Notes: generated by a model not told the origin, from the letters alone. Counted from the stretch's first letter, positions 26,543 through 34,911 are shown. The stretch: 64,000 nucleotides of DNA from Rhodospirillaceae bacterium (GCA_016845145.1 JAERTE010000077.1:28363-92362); one strand, 5' to 3'. Translations and numbers: made by a program.

Positions 26543-26809
26543 TCAGGTGTCGTCGTCGAAGTTGATGGCGAAGCCCGAGTCGTAGTGGCGGATGATGCGG
26601 GCGGGACGGTCTTTCAGCGATTCCGATTTGACGCCAACGCCCTGGCCGATGTCGAGACATACGGTGTCGTCTTTGTCCAAGGTGAACTCAATCGCCGCAC
26701 CGCTTTCGGAAACGTCGGTGACCACGCCATCGGCCATCTCGCCGTCGGAGACGATGGTGGCCGGTTCGTTGACCGGGATTCGTTCGTGGCGGCGGCCGCC
26801 TCCGGGCAT
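26543..26809 (-). CDS. PilZ-domain protein
   Basis: 88 residues, a stand-alone PilZ domain. The c-di-GMP motifs are present: RRHER near residue 6 (RxxxR type) and DVSESGAAI near 33 (D/NxSxxG). It would bind c-di-GMP and act as a small adaptor or effector. ATG 26809 is used because AGGAG lies just upstream; the upstream TTG adds non-conserved residues. It sits 88 bases past the DyP peroxidase on the same strand, but no function links the two. Confidence 0.8.
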   Translation of the reverse strand: MPGGGRRHERIPVNEPATIVSDGEMADGVVTDVSESGAAIEFTLDKDDTVCLDIGQGVGVKSESLKDRPARIIRHYDSGFAINFDDDT

Positions 26810-26897
26810 AGATATCTCCTCTATCTCCAATGAGCTTAAATCATAGGCGACGAAACGAAAAGCGGCTGTGATGCCCGTTACAGATCGTTACAGGGCG

Positions 26898-27788
26898 TTA
26901 TAGGCCAGCCAACGCATCTTCACACGGCGCGAACCAATAAGAGCCTGTGACGGCGCGCGAATAGTCGATCAGGTGGTCGTATTCGCCGTCGCCGGTTACG
27001 CCGTACATGCGGTCCAACTGCACCTGGATGCGGGCCGGGTGGCAGGCGAAGGCCAGGAAATAGAGGCCGTGCTCGGTTGCGGTGCCGTAGGGCGCGCTGC
27101 GGCGGTAAATCTTTTGCGCCACGCCGTCGATCTTCACGTCCGTGCGGCTGACGTGTGACCAAGGCGGCATGGCGTCGCCTTCCAACTCGATGCTATCGGG
27201 TTTGGTGCGGCCGATGATGCGCTCTTGGTCCGGAATGGCCACTGCGTTGAAGGCTGCCAGGTCGTGCACCCAGCGTTGTGTGAATACGAACGCACCGCCG
27301 GCACCCGTTTCGCCATCCGGCACCAGGGCGGCGTCCATGCGGGCGTCCTCCTTGGGGTTGGCCGAGCCGTCGACGAAACCCGTAAGATCGCGCGAATCGT
27401 GATACACGAAGCCGGTCAGGTCCAGGGCCGCAGCGCCTGTTGGCTGAAATGCCTTGTCGGCGGCCAGCGCCAGGTCCAGCACATCGTCATGGTGTTCGCC
27501 GTGCACCCATATGAGAATATCGCGCTGCGTCGCCGGTGCGGCGTGGCCGGGGCCGGAAATGGGTTGGAAGTCTTGCAGGGCATCCGGGGTTTGATCGGGC
27601 GCCAACCCGCGCCATGTGTTGGGGCCGAAGGCAAGGACCATGGCGACCTGGCTGGATTTGGCGGCGGTTCGTGCCATGGTGATGGATTGCGCCAACGCCG
27701 CGTTGTCGGTTGCGTCGTTCAGGGTGTATTCGAGGTAGTGGTGGTGGCGGCTGCCTTCCAGAAAAATGGCGCGTTGCGGTTCGGGCAT
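26898..27788 (-). CDS. Dye-decolourising (DyP-type) peroxidase
   Basis: 296 residues. The GFVDGSANP motif holds the distal aspartate (D140), and PWSHVSR holds the proximal haem histidine (H212). Arginines downstream complete the active site. The form without a Tat signal matches the P/B-type cytoplasmic DyPs (YfeX-like), some of which are encapsulin cargo, though no encapsulin gene is nearby. ATG 27788 is chosen over an upstream start because the family N-terminus (MPEPQ) begins there. It is divergent from prfB. Confidence 0.88.
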   Translation of the reverse strand: MPEPQRAIFLEGSRHHHYLEYTLNDATDNAALAQSITMARTAAKSSQVAMVLAFGPNTWRGLAPDQTPDALQDFQPISGPGHAAPATQRDILIWVHGEHHDDVLDLALAADKAFQPTGAAALDLTGFVYHDSRDLTGFVDGSANPKEDARMDAALVPDGETGAGGAFVFTQRWVHDLAAFNAVAIPDQERIIGRTKPDSIELEGDAMPPWSHVSRTDVKIDGVAQKIYRRSAPYGTATEHGLYFLAFACHPARIQVQLDRMYGVTGDGEYDHLIDYSRAVTGSYWFAPCEDALAGL

Positions 27789-27925
27789 AGTGGTCCCCTC
27801 AAGAGGCTTTGTTGGATGACTTGGTCCCCATCCTACCCGGCTCGCGCGGGGCCTTGCAATTTCCATTCGCTTGGCTTCTTATCGGCTCGCGTTGAGACAC
27901 CACGAAAAGATAGAAGAAGAGCATC

Positions 27926-29048
27926 ATGCGCGCCGAAATCGAAACCATGGCCTCGGAAATCAAGCAGTCGATCGAACTGCTGAGGAGGCATCTTTGACTA
28001 CGACCAAGCCAAACTCCGCCTAGAAGAGCTGAATTCACTCGCAGAGGACCCGGACCTGTGGGGCGATCCCGCCAAGGCCCAGCAGGTGATGCGTGAACGT
28101 ACGCGCCTCGAAGGCGGCCTCAAGGCCATCGACGAAATGCAGCAAGAAGTCTCCGACAGTCTCGAGTTGATCGAGATGGGGGAGGCCGAGGATGACGCGG
28201 ACGTCGTCGCCGAGGCCGAGGCCGTGTTGGTGGACGTCAAGGAACGCGCCGCCAAGGCTGAGCTTGAGACGCTTTTGTCGGGCGAGGCCGATGCCAACGA
28301 TTGCTACCTCGAAGTCCACGCCGGCGCCGGCGGCACCGAGGCGCAGGATTGGGCCGAGATGCTGCTGCGTATGTATTCGCGCTGGTGCGAGGCGCACGAC
28401 TACAAAGTGGAATGGCTGGAAGAAAGCCCCGGCGAAGAAGCCGGTATCAAATCGGCGACGATCAAGGTGTCGGGACACAATGCCTACGGCTGGCTCAAAA
28501 CCGAATCGGGCGTGCACCGGCTGGTGCGAATCTCGCCTTATGATTCGAGCGCACGCCGGCATACCAGTTTTTCGTCGGCCTGGGTGTTTCCCGTTATCGA
28601 CGACACCATTGAAATCGAGATCGAAGACAAGGACCTGCGGGTTGATACCTACCGCGCATCGGGGGCGGGCGGACAGCACGTCAACAAAACCGATTCGGCC
28701 ATCCGCCTGACCCATATCCCCACCGGCATCGTCGTACAGTGTCAGAACGACCGCTCGCAGCACAAGAACCGTGCCCAGGCCATGAGCATGATGAAAGCGC
28801 GTTTGTACGAGGCCGAACTACAGAAGCGCGAAGAAGCGGCCCAGGCCGAACACGACGCCAAGACGGACATCGGCTGGGGGCATCAAATCCGCTCTTACGT
28901 GTTGCAGCCCTACCAGATGGTCAAGGATCTGCGCACCGAAGTGGAGACGTCGAACACGAGTGCCGTACTTGACGGCGATCTCGACGACTTCATGGCCGCC
29001 GCCCTGGCGCAGCGCGTGCACAGTGGAGATGACGGCGAGACCGCCTGA
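27926..29048 (+). CDS. prfB: Peptide chain release factor 2, expressed by programmed +1 frameshift
   Basis: RF2 terminates translation at UAA and UGA. The gene opens with 23 codons from ATG 27926, then an in-frame TGA at 27995-27997. Reading continues in the +1 frame (skip T27995) from GAC at 27996, giving 373 residues in total. The peptidyl-hydrolysis motif GAGGQ lies in the C-terminal half ([11 protein letters not shown]), and the PCRF domain precedes it. The frameshift makes RF2 self-limiting: low RF2 lets the ribosome shift. A search from ATG codons alone would call only the part from 28086. Confidence 0.96.
27983..27998 (+). promoter_or_regulatory. prfB programmed frameshift site
   Basis: AGGAGG followed by CAT and the slippery CTT TGA C. 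This is the same geometry as in E. coli prfB: an internal Shine-Dalgarno element 3 bases before the CUU that pairs again as UUU in the +1 frame. It is a recoding site, not an error. Confidence 0.93.
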
Positions 29049-29155
29049 TGGCGTCCGTTAACATTCGGCGTTTTACAGAGCATGATGCCGATGATGTCGT
29101 GGCGCTGTTTACCATGGTCAATCGGCGGCTTGCGCCTGATGCCATACCGACGTGA
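29048..29155 (+). pseudogene. Remnant of a GNAT acetyltransferase N-terminus
   Basis: 35 codons overlapping the prfB stop by one base (TGATG). The translation IRRFTEHDADDVVALF...NRRLAPDA matches the first strand and helix of GNAT N-acetyltransferases, which are usually 150 residues or longer. The frame stops at 29153. Another frame (29152-29286) carries 44 further residues of unknown identity. The rest of the acetyl-CoA fold is missing, so this is likely a deletion remnant. Confidence 0.4.
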
Positions 29156-29360
29156 TCAAGGCGCTGCAGCTCGGTGATATTGTTACCGAAGACATTTTCT
29201 CGGCGCTGGCAATGTTGCGATCGATTGATGCCTATATCGCCCAACCACTTACGAACGATTTGGATATTGATGCCGTCATTGGTTGATTGACCGGCATTAC
29301 TGCTACCGCTATACGATTATAGAATTCGAATTTATTTTTCTATCATTTGGGAATGAGTAT
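29156..29360. other. Remnant and promoter region before the lipoprotein
   Basis: A short ORF of 44 codons (29152-29286, GTG start) has no recognised function. It is followed by an AT-rich stretch (TATAGAATTCGAATTT near 29320-29336) that likely holds the lipoprotein promoter. No clear -35/-10 pair can be chosen. Confidence 0.35.
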
Positions 29361-30176
29361 ATGCATCGCCTACGTTTAAACATGAGAGTCTCCATTCACC
29401 GTTGGCGTCAGTATATCTTGGCTATAGCGCCGTTATTTGTTGCCGCCGTTTTCCTGTCGGGGTGTCAGGCAACGGGTCAACGCTACAGCCTGCAAACAGT
29501 GCCAAACGAGCCTGTGAAGTCGAGTTCCATGTCCGAAGCGGAGCATGTAGCCCGCGTTATTGCCTATCGGGTTCCAAGACATTGCGTTTTCTGGACCTCT
29601 CGAGGTCCGAACGAGGTGGGCGGAAAAAGTAAGGTCACAAGCTTCTCATTTTCACAGGTGATTTCCAATCAGTCGGATGACGGCTGGTATGTAGCCAACG
29701 TTTTAAATGAGACGAGTGCCGCCCAGAACTCACTGGAAATGTTCGGCAACGCGCGAACGGGTGCCTGGGCCTGCGGTCGAAAACATTTGGCGAGTGCCGC
29801 GCCGGGCGTGGATTTTCAAGCCGCGAAATTTTTCGATGTAAGCTTAGGCAAAGCGCAAACAAGCAACTCTCGACCCAGTGAAAAACGGCCTATCGCTATG
29901 CAGTGGGAGGGATACAGCGATCTCATTGCCGGTTACGTCGATCTCAATCAAAGGCGCGATGGTGGAACAGTCCAGGCTAGCCTGCCCAACAACGATGGAA
30001 CCTGTTCGGGCTCTTACGATATGACGAGCCGAACCGAGGGAACCTGGACACTTTCGTGTACCAATGGCATGGCTGCCTCAGGAGCCTTAAAGGCGTACGG
30101 TAGCGGCAAGGGCTCTTCCGGTGTTGGCCAAGACTCGAAGGGAAACACTGTGACCTACACACTTGGTGCGCGGTGA
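29361..30176 (+). CDS. Lipoprotein of unknown function
   Basis: 271 residues. The signal peptide has a lipobox LSGC (cysteine at residue 35), so the mature protein is lipid-anchored. The C-terminal half is a glycine- and threonine-rich beta-type domain with two cysteines (GTCSGSYDM and TLSCTNGM), probably disulfide-bonded. No family is recognised. ATG 29361 has GGGAATG upstream; ATG 29382 is an alternative giving a shorter signal. It is followed by the convergent DUF1127 gene. Confidence 0.7.
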   Translation: MHRLRLNMRVSIHRWRQYILAIAPLFVAAVFLSGCQATGQRYSLQTVPNEPVKSSSMSEAEHVARVIAYRVPRHCVFWTSRGPNEVGGKSKVTSFSFSQVISNQSDDGWYVANVLNETSAAQNSLEMFGNARTGAWACGRKHLASAAPGVDFQAAKFFDVSLGKAQTSNSRPSEKRPIAMQWEGYSDLIAGYVDLNQRRDGGTVQASLPNNDGTCSGSYDMTSRTEGTWTLSCTNGMAASGALKAYGSGKGSSGVGQDSKGNTVTYTLGAR

Positions 30177-30185
30177 GGTGAACCC

Positions 30186-30494
30186 TTAACCCGTACGCCG
30201 TGACGGACCCAAGGGTTGAACGGCACTCCATACCGACGAGATCATGACGCCGCAATTCGATGATGGCATTGCCGCAGGCCTCGACCGTTCCCGTTGGGCC
30301 CTGCTGTCACGGCACGGTTGCGTCTTTTGCGCTTGCCCCATCATGCCGTCGACGACCAAGTCGACTTGCGAGCGGTCAATGCCGATATCGCGCAATAGGT
30401 AGTCGTCGATATCTCGGAGATGGCGCTTGGCGGCTTGTCGGGCATGCAGTCGACGGGTCTCTCGAAGCAGGTTTGTGATGAGTTGCTTGAACAT
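30186..30494 (-). CDS. DUF1127 (YjiS-like) small protein with an extended tail
   Basis: 102 residues. The DUF1127 core lies at about residues 22-48 (KRHLRDIDDYLLRDIGIDRSQV), an arginine-rich two-helix motif. In alphaproteobacteria, short DUF1127 proteins act in RNA-linked and phosphate/carbon adaptation, but this is from family knowledge only. Most members are under 75 residues; here an extra basic, Ser/Pro-rich tail of about 50 residues follows. AAGGAG precedes the ATG. It is divergent from the YafY regulator, with palindromic operators in between, and is likely its target. Confidence 0.75.
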   Translation of the reverse strand: MFKQLITNLLRETRRLHARQAAKRHLRDIDDYLLRDIGIDRSQVDLVVDGMMGQAQKTQPCRDSRAQRERSRPAAMPSSNCGVMISSVWSAVQPLGPSRRTG

Positions 30495-30560
30495 GTCGAT
30501 CTCCTTGATGTTGGTGCGTTCAGTGTTTTGTTCGCGTTGATTTGCCCAACATAAGGAGAG

Positions 30561-30586
30561 GCTCCTGACACCATGGTGTCAGGAGC
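30561..30586. promoter_or_regulatory. 26-base perfect palindromic operator, core TGACACCATGGTGTCA
   Basis: A perfect inverted repeat spans the whole 26 bases, with core arms TGACA and TGTCA (30566-30581). It lies between the DUF1127 gene (start 30494) and the YafY-type regulator (start 30663). The symmetry matches sites bound by dimeric YafY/WYL regulators. Binding here could control the DUF1127 promoter and the regulator itself. Confidence 0.65.
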
Positions 30587-30608
30587 GGTTTGCTAACCTC
30601 GGGTCTCA

Positions 30609-30623
30609 TGACAGATAGTGTCA
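30609..30623. promoter_or_regulatory. Second operator-like site TGACA-GATAG-TGTCA
   Basis: The same arms as the neighbouring palindrome with a 5-base centre instead of 6. It is 40 bases before the YafY start, so the two sites together could give cooperative or autoregulatory binding. Confidence 0.55.
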
Positions 30624-30662
30624 GGAAGTGGTCAATAGAGTGGAGGCGAAGAGGGACTCGTC

Positions 30663-31349
30663 ATGCGGCGCGCCGACCGACTATTCGAGATCATACAGAT
30701 ATTGCGCCGCAGAAAGATGGCCCGCGCGCAGGATCTGGCCGAGAGATTGGAAATCTCCGAACAAACTGTCTATCGCGACATTCGCGACCTGATGGCCAGT
30801 GGGGTGCCCATAGAGGGCGAGGCGGGCGTCGGGTATATTCTGCGCGGCGGTTACGATCTGCCGCCAGTCATGTTTAACGAGCAAGAGATCGAGGCCCTGG
30901 TCCTGGGCGTTCGTATCGTCGAAGCCTGGGCCGATCCGAAACTGGCACGGGCTGCCGAAGATGTGCTCGCCAAGGTCGAGGAGGTCATCCCCGATCGGCT
31001 TCGCCAACACATGGCGGAAACGGCACTGCTGGCTCCAGCCGATCACAAAGCGGAACCGATCACCATCGATCCTGGTGACCTTCGGTATGCGATCCGCAAT
31101 CGGCACATTGTGCACCTTCAGTATCGCGACGCCGAGGGTCGGCCAAGCGAACGGGATGTCTGGCCATTAGGGATGGCGTTTTTTGGCCCCGTTTGGATTC
31201 TCGCGTCCTGGTGCGAAATGCGTCAAGGATTCCGGTCTTTTCGTCTCGACCGCATGACCGATATAGCCGTCCTTGATGACACCTTTCAGCCGGAACCCGA
31301 CAAGACGATCGAGAAATTCCTGAATAGCGGATGGGTCAAGCAGGCTTAG
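30663..31349 (+). CDS. YafY-family transcriptional regulator (HTH_11 + WYL)
   Basis: 228 residues. An N-terminal winged helix (about 1-55: RADRLFEIIQILRR, EISEQTVYRDIRDL) binds DNA, and a WYL domain (about 130-205: VHLQYRDAEG, WPLGMAFFGPVWILASWCEMR, FRLDRM) binds ligand. The characteristic WYL residues are present as variants. Proteins of this type often act as ligand-responsive repressors or activators, with nucleic acids or metabolites as ligands. It probably acts on the two palindromes just upstream and on the divergent DUF1127 gene. Confidence 0.85.
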   Translation: MRRADRLFEIIQILRRRKMARAQDLAERLEISEQTVYRDIRDLMASGVPIEGEAGVGYILRGGYDLPPVMFNEQEIEALVLGVRIVEAWADPKLARAAEDVLAKVEEVIPDRLRQHMAETALLAPADHKAEPITIDPGDLRYAIRNRHIVHLQYRDAEGRPSERDVWPLGMAFFGPVWILASWCEMRQGFRSFRLDRMTDIAVLDDTFQPEPDKTIEKFLNSGWVKQA

Positions 31350-31395
31350 CCGTCCCGCTGGACGAGGCTCAGCCGTTTTCACAGGCTCAACACGA

Positions 31396-31962
31396 TCACT
31401 GCAGCAAGAAGTCCTTGAATAAAATACCGTGGACGCGGGCTGGCGCGATGACCTTGTTGACGATGTTGACCAGATCGAAGCGAAGCTGGTCGGTACCGGC
31501 TTTGCCGACGAGGTCTTGGCGTTCCTGGTCACGCAGGTGGGTGCGCACGCCATCAACAATCGCGGTTTCATTGTCGACGAGCAAATCAAGGTCGCCTTCG
31601 TTGATCTGCACCACCACCTCGACACGCAAGAACGGCGAGCGGCATCGGCCGGTCTTGAGGTCGGCCTTGATCAATGGCAGCGGATGGCGCACGGGTACGC
31701 CCAGGCTGATTTCCAGCTTGGTCTTCTCACGCTCAATGCCGAGCACCGAATCGAGCCAACCCATCATGTAGGCAATACCGCCGCCGACGATGAGCAGTGC
31801 GAACAACCCGCCGACGCCCAGAATGATCATCTTCTTGAGACTGAGCTTCTTTTTGGGCGGTTCTTCTTCGCCGTCCTCCGAACCACCTCCGTCAAGCTCT
31901 TCAGGAGCATCTTCTGTCGAATCTTCGGGGGCTTCTTCTGGCGCGTCTTTGTCCTCGGCCAT
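31396..31962 (-). CDS. fliL: Flagellar basal body-associated protein FliL
   Basis: 188 residues. It has an acidic N-terminal tail (1-38), a single membrane helix (about 45-68) and a periplasmic domain with the family pattern (TVNLKG-like strands, then RTHLRDQERQDLVGKAGTDQLRFDLVNIVNKVI). FliL rings around the stator and supports motor torque. Here it stands apart from other flagellar genes visible in the window, flanked by YafY (convergent) and DUF455. The start follows CACACATGGC. Confidence 0.85.
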   Translation of the reverse strand: MAEDKDAPEEAPEDSTEDAPEELDGGGSEDGEEEPPKKKLSLKKMIILGVGGLFALLIVGGGIAYMMGWLDSVLGIEREKTKLEISLGVPVRHPLPLIKADLKTGRCRSPFLRVEVVVQINEGDLDLLVDNETAIVDGVRTHLRDQERQDLVGKAGTDQLRFDLVNIVNKVIAPARVHGILFKDFLLQ

Positions 31963-32039
31963 GTGTGTCTCCTGGGGCTGGCGGTGACGTCATCGTGACG
32001 AACTAGAATAAGGCAAAAACCATCGCCTGTGGCAAGGAA

Positions 32040-32846
32040 CTATGATGTAGGTGCCAGGGGTTCATAGAACTCGCGGTCCATTAAGGCGCTGTCACGGGCG
32101 GTTTGATTGAACGGCGGTTTGATATATCCCTTGAAGCGGGCTCGCACAAAACCATGGAAGGTGGAAACCGGTTCCAACCCGCGCCGTTCCGCCAAGAACT
32201 TGAACCATCTGACGCCCGCCGCCACATGCGGGGTTTCCTCTTCGCCGATTGTCAGCAAGATTTCGGCGCTTTGCGCATCGCCGGACTTCCGGAGTTTGTC
32301 GACTGCTGCCGGCGTGGTATCGAGGCCGCGCGCTTCAAGCACCATGGGCACCAGTGCCAGACGCGCCATCAGATCGTCGGTTGTAGCTGTCGCCGCTTGC
32401 CACAAACCGTCGTGTGCCGGCAGATCGCCATAGGTGCCGCCAAGTTGCTTCATGCGTCGCTGCAACATGTCGAAATGCCGGGCTTCGTCCGCCGCTACTT
32501 GTACCCAGTCGTCGAAAAAGGCTTGGGGCAGGTCTTCGTTTACAAAACGCGCAACGATGTCCCAGGCCAGATTGATGGCGTTGCATTCGATGTGCGCGAT
32601 GGCATGCAGGAACGCCAGCCGACCTTGCGCGCCACCCTTGCGCCGACGCGGCATGTCCTTCGGCAAAAGCAGTTCCGGGCGGTCGGGACGGCCCGGGCGA
32701 TCGGGCAGGGTGACGCTGCCGACACCTGTAATCTCGCCGCTCCGCCATGCGGCGCAATAGAGCTCTGTCAGGCGGACCTTATCCGCCGGCTCTTGGATGC
32801 TGAGCACATGAAAAGCGGCATCCGAGAGGGTCGTGGGAACACTCAC
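32040..32846 (-). CDS. DUF455 ferritin-like protein
   Basis: 268 residues of the DUF455 family, helical ferritin-like. Acidic and histidine residues that could bind a di-iron site are visible in AHIECNAIN, DEARHFDMLQ and GEEETPHVAAG. Proteins of this family are of uncertain function, and a link to MiaE-like hydroxylases is conjectural. GTG 32846 is preferred: its GTGA overlaps the stop of the upstream bcp gene by 4 bases, giving tight coupling. It forms a two-gene unit with bcp. Confidence 0.8.
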   Translation of the reverse strand: MSVPTTLSDAAFHVLSIQEPADKVRLTELYCAAWRSGEITGVGSVTLPDRPGRPDRPELLLPKDMPRRRKGGAQGRLAFLHAIAHIECNAINLAWDIVARFVNEDLPQAFFDDWVQVAADEARHFDMLQRRMKQLGGTYGDLPAHDGLWQAATATTDDLMARLALVPMVLEARGLDTTPAAVDKLRKSGDAQSAEILLTIGEEETPHVAAGVRWFKFLAERRGLEPVSTFHGFVRARFKGYIKPPFNQTARDSALMDREFYEPLAPTS

Positions 32847-33307
32847 AATGCCCGGACAGCCTCCAACACCTCTTCGGCGTGGCCCTTGACCTTCACTTTC
32901 GGCCACACCTTGGCGATCTTGCCGTTGGCGTCGATGATGAACGTGGCCCGCACAATGCCCATGAACTCACGCCCATAAAGCTTCTTCAATTGCCATACGC
33001 CATAATCCTCACACAAGGTGCCGTCTTCATCGGACACCAGGGCGAAGTTGAGATCGTGCTTGGCCTTGAAGTTGTCATGGCGTTTGACGCTGTCCTTGGA
33101 TGCGCCGACGATGACGGCACCGGCCTTTTCAAAATCCTTGGCACGGTCCCGGAAATCCTGTGCTTCGGTGGTGCATCCTGGGGTCATGTCCTTGGGGTAG
33201 AAGTACAACACCACGGATTTGCCTTTGAGCTCTTTCAGAGACAATTCGCCGCCGCCGTCGGTGGGTAGGGAAAAGTTAGGGGCCTTGTCGCCGACGTCCA
33301 GTGTCAT
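32843..33307 (-). CDS. bcp: Thiol peroxidase Bcp/PrxQ, 1-Cys variant
   Basis: 154 residues, thioredoxin-fold peroxiredoxin. The peroxidatic cysteine is C45 in MTPGCTTEAQ. In E. coli Bcp the resolving cysteine is five residues later; here that position is Gln50. Another cysteine (C99, LCEDYG) is kept in the same place as in E. coli. It reduces H2O2 and organic peroxides, but the reductant route may differ. It is the first gene of the bcp-DUF455 unit. Confidence 0.9.
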   Translation of the reverse strand: MTLDVGDKAPNFSLPTDGGGELSLKELKGKSVVLYFYPKDMTPGCTTEAQDFRDRAKDFEKAGAVIVGASKDSVKRHDNFKAKHDLNFALVSDEDGTLCEDYGVWQLKKLYGREFMGIVRATFIIDANGKIAKVWPKVKVKGHAEEVLEAVRAL

Positions 33308-33411
33308 GGGGTGCTCCTGAAAATGATAAGGTGAAACCGGTCATAAAATCGTGCCTGTCGGCGATTGAATCAAGGCGTTATGATCGCGTTGAATCGAGAA
33401 GGGGCGAATTT

Positions 33412-34128
33412 TTGGCGACTTTCGTATTGGTGCACGGAGCATATCATGGCGCGTGGTGTTGGGAACGTCTGCGCCGACGCCTGGAACTGGCCGGCCACCG
33501 GGTGTTCGCTGACGATCTGCCGGGCCACGGTGCGGCCTTCGATCCCCGTCAAATGACGCTCGCCAATTATGCCAACGCTACGACCGCGTTGATTGCGGGG
33601 CTGGGCGGCAATGTGTATCTGGTCGGCCATTCCATGGCGGGCGCTGTAATCGCCGAAGTGGCGGAACGCATTCCCGATGCGCTGCGCTCTTTGGTGTTTC
33701 TAACGGCTTATCTGCCAGAAAACGGTCAGTCGATTGCCGACTTGGCGCGCCAGGATGAACAAGTCCGCATTGCGGCCGAGCGAGCCGATGTTGATGGCGT
33801 ACCTTGCTTGCAGCTGAGAGATGAGGTGTTGCACGAGCACTTCTATCCAGATGCCAGTGAGGATCAGTTGGATTGGGTGCGTGACAGAGTACATCCGCAG
33901 GCCATTGCGCCGTTCACGACGCCGGTCCGGATCACGGCAGAGAATTATGCCCGCGTGCCGCGCGCATATATCCACTGTGAAAGGGACAAGGCTATCGGAC
34001 TCTTTCTACAGCGCCGGATGGAAGCTGTGTCACCTTGTGGTCCGGTATTGCGTATGGCCGGCGGGCATTCACCGTTTGTCACCGACGTCGATGCATTGGC
34101 GGCAGCATTGCACGAACTGACCCAATAG
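33412..34128 (+). CDS. Alpha/beta hydrolase, esterase type
   Basis: 238 residues. It has HGAYHGAWCW as the oxyanion-loop segment and the nucleophile elbow GHSMAG, and a late GGHSPF supplies the catalytic histidine. The segment order and HGAWHGAW-like start resemble plant methyl-salicylate esterase-like or MhpC-type enzymes. The TTG start at 33412 is chosen since AGGGGCGAAT precedes it and the domain starts there. It is convergent with the EF-hand gene (4 bases between stops). The substrate is unknown. Confidence 0.75.
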   Translation: MATFVLVHGAYHGAWCWERLRRRLELAGHRVFADDLPGHGAAFDPRQMTLANYANATTALIAGLGGNVYLVGHSMAGAVIAEVAERIPDALRSLVFLTAYLPENGQSIADLARQDEQVRIAAERADVDGVPCLQLRDEVLHEHFYPDASEDQLDWVRDRVHPQAIAPFTTPVRITAENYARVPRAYIHCERDKAIGLFLQRRMEAVSPCGPVLRMAGGHSPFVTDVDALAAALHELTQ

Positions 34129-34132
34129 TTCG

Positions 34133-34696
34133 CTATTCATCCTTGGCGTTGTCATTGCCGCGATAACCGGCTGTGCCTTTGCCCCCGTCACCACCGGCGC
34201 TGGCTTCATAAGTTGAATTGTTCAACGCGTTAAGGGTTTCAACAATCGCTGTCTGCGCGGCTGACGCCGCAACGCCGTCAATCACCACACGGAGCGAGCG
34301 CTCCGCTTTGAGAGAAATTTCCACGCCCCGCATTGATTCTGCTTTGGCCGTCACAAGATCGGAGGGGGAAAACTCCCGGCCGCTTACCCACGTGGCGGCT
34401 TGTATCAGCCAAGCTTGGGTCATTTCGGCTGTTGTCAGCCAACCATCGTTGTCAAAATCGTAGTCCCGCAGCCATTGCGCCGTATTTTGGAACGAGGCTT
34501 TGGAAATGGAACTAAAGGGCAGGGGCAGGCCGCGCGACCACCACGGCGGCTTTGGCGGTGTCACAATATCCGTATAAGGCTTGATCGTCCCGCCATCTTT
34601 GATGCGCAGGTCGGAGAGCGCTGTTTCATCGGCTTGGCCGGGCGAAGACAGGGCGAGTATGACAGCTGCCACAACGAACAAAGATCGATAAGTCAT
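34133..34696 (-). CDS. Secreted EF-hand protein
   Basis: 187 residues with a signal peptide (1-22). One clear calcium-binding EF-hand loop lies at about residues 80-91 (DYDFDNDGWLTTAE), with acidic residues at the usual coordinating positions. The rest (about 100-170) is helical and then a Gly/Lys-rich tail. It is probably periplasmic or extracellular. No other domain is recognised. It is convergent with the hydrolase. The 215-base gap upstream holds nothing obvious. Confidence 0.65.
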   Translation of the reverse strand: MTYRSLFVVAAVILALSSPGQADETALSDLRIKDGGTIKPYTDIVTPPKPPWWSRGLPLPFSSISKASFQNTAQWLRDYDFDNDGWLTTAEMTQAWLIQAATWVSGREFSPSDLVTAKAESMRGVEISLKAERSLRVVIDGVAASAAQTAIVETLNALNNSTYEASAGGDGGKGTAGYRGNDNAKDE

Positions 34697-34911
34697 AGCA
34701 AAAAACCTCGGTTTTTTGAGCCCTCTATTATACTACGAATTGCGGAATTTTCCCAACTGAACCGGTGGCACAAGAGGGCAGGGTCATGGGAACACGGGAT
34801 GCGTCGAACCAGAAAACGGTTTTCAGCAATCGGAGCCTGGAATAGAAATGCTGTTCATCTTTTCCCTCTAATGCCGGGGCAACTGTTGACTGAGAAAATG
34901 AGGAACAGGGT

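Noticed and set aside
26094..26660. Minus-strand frame of 188 codons in the repeat region
   Set aside because: Low-complexity Arg/Pro-rich, starts inside the PilZ gene and covers repeat units. No evidence of coding.
27995..27997. TGA in prfB as a disabling mutation
   Set aside because: It is in the exact programmed frameshift context and the +1 frame continues without a break.
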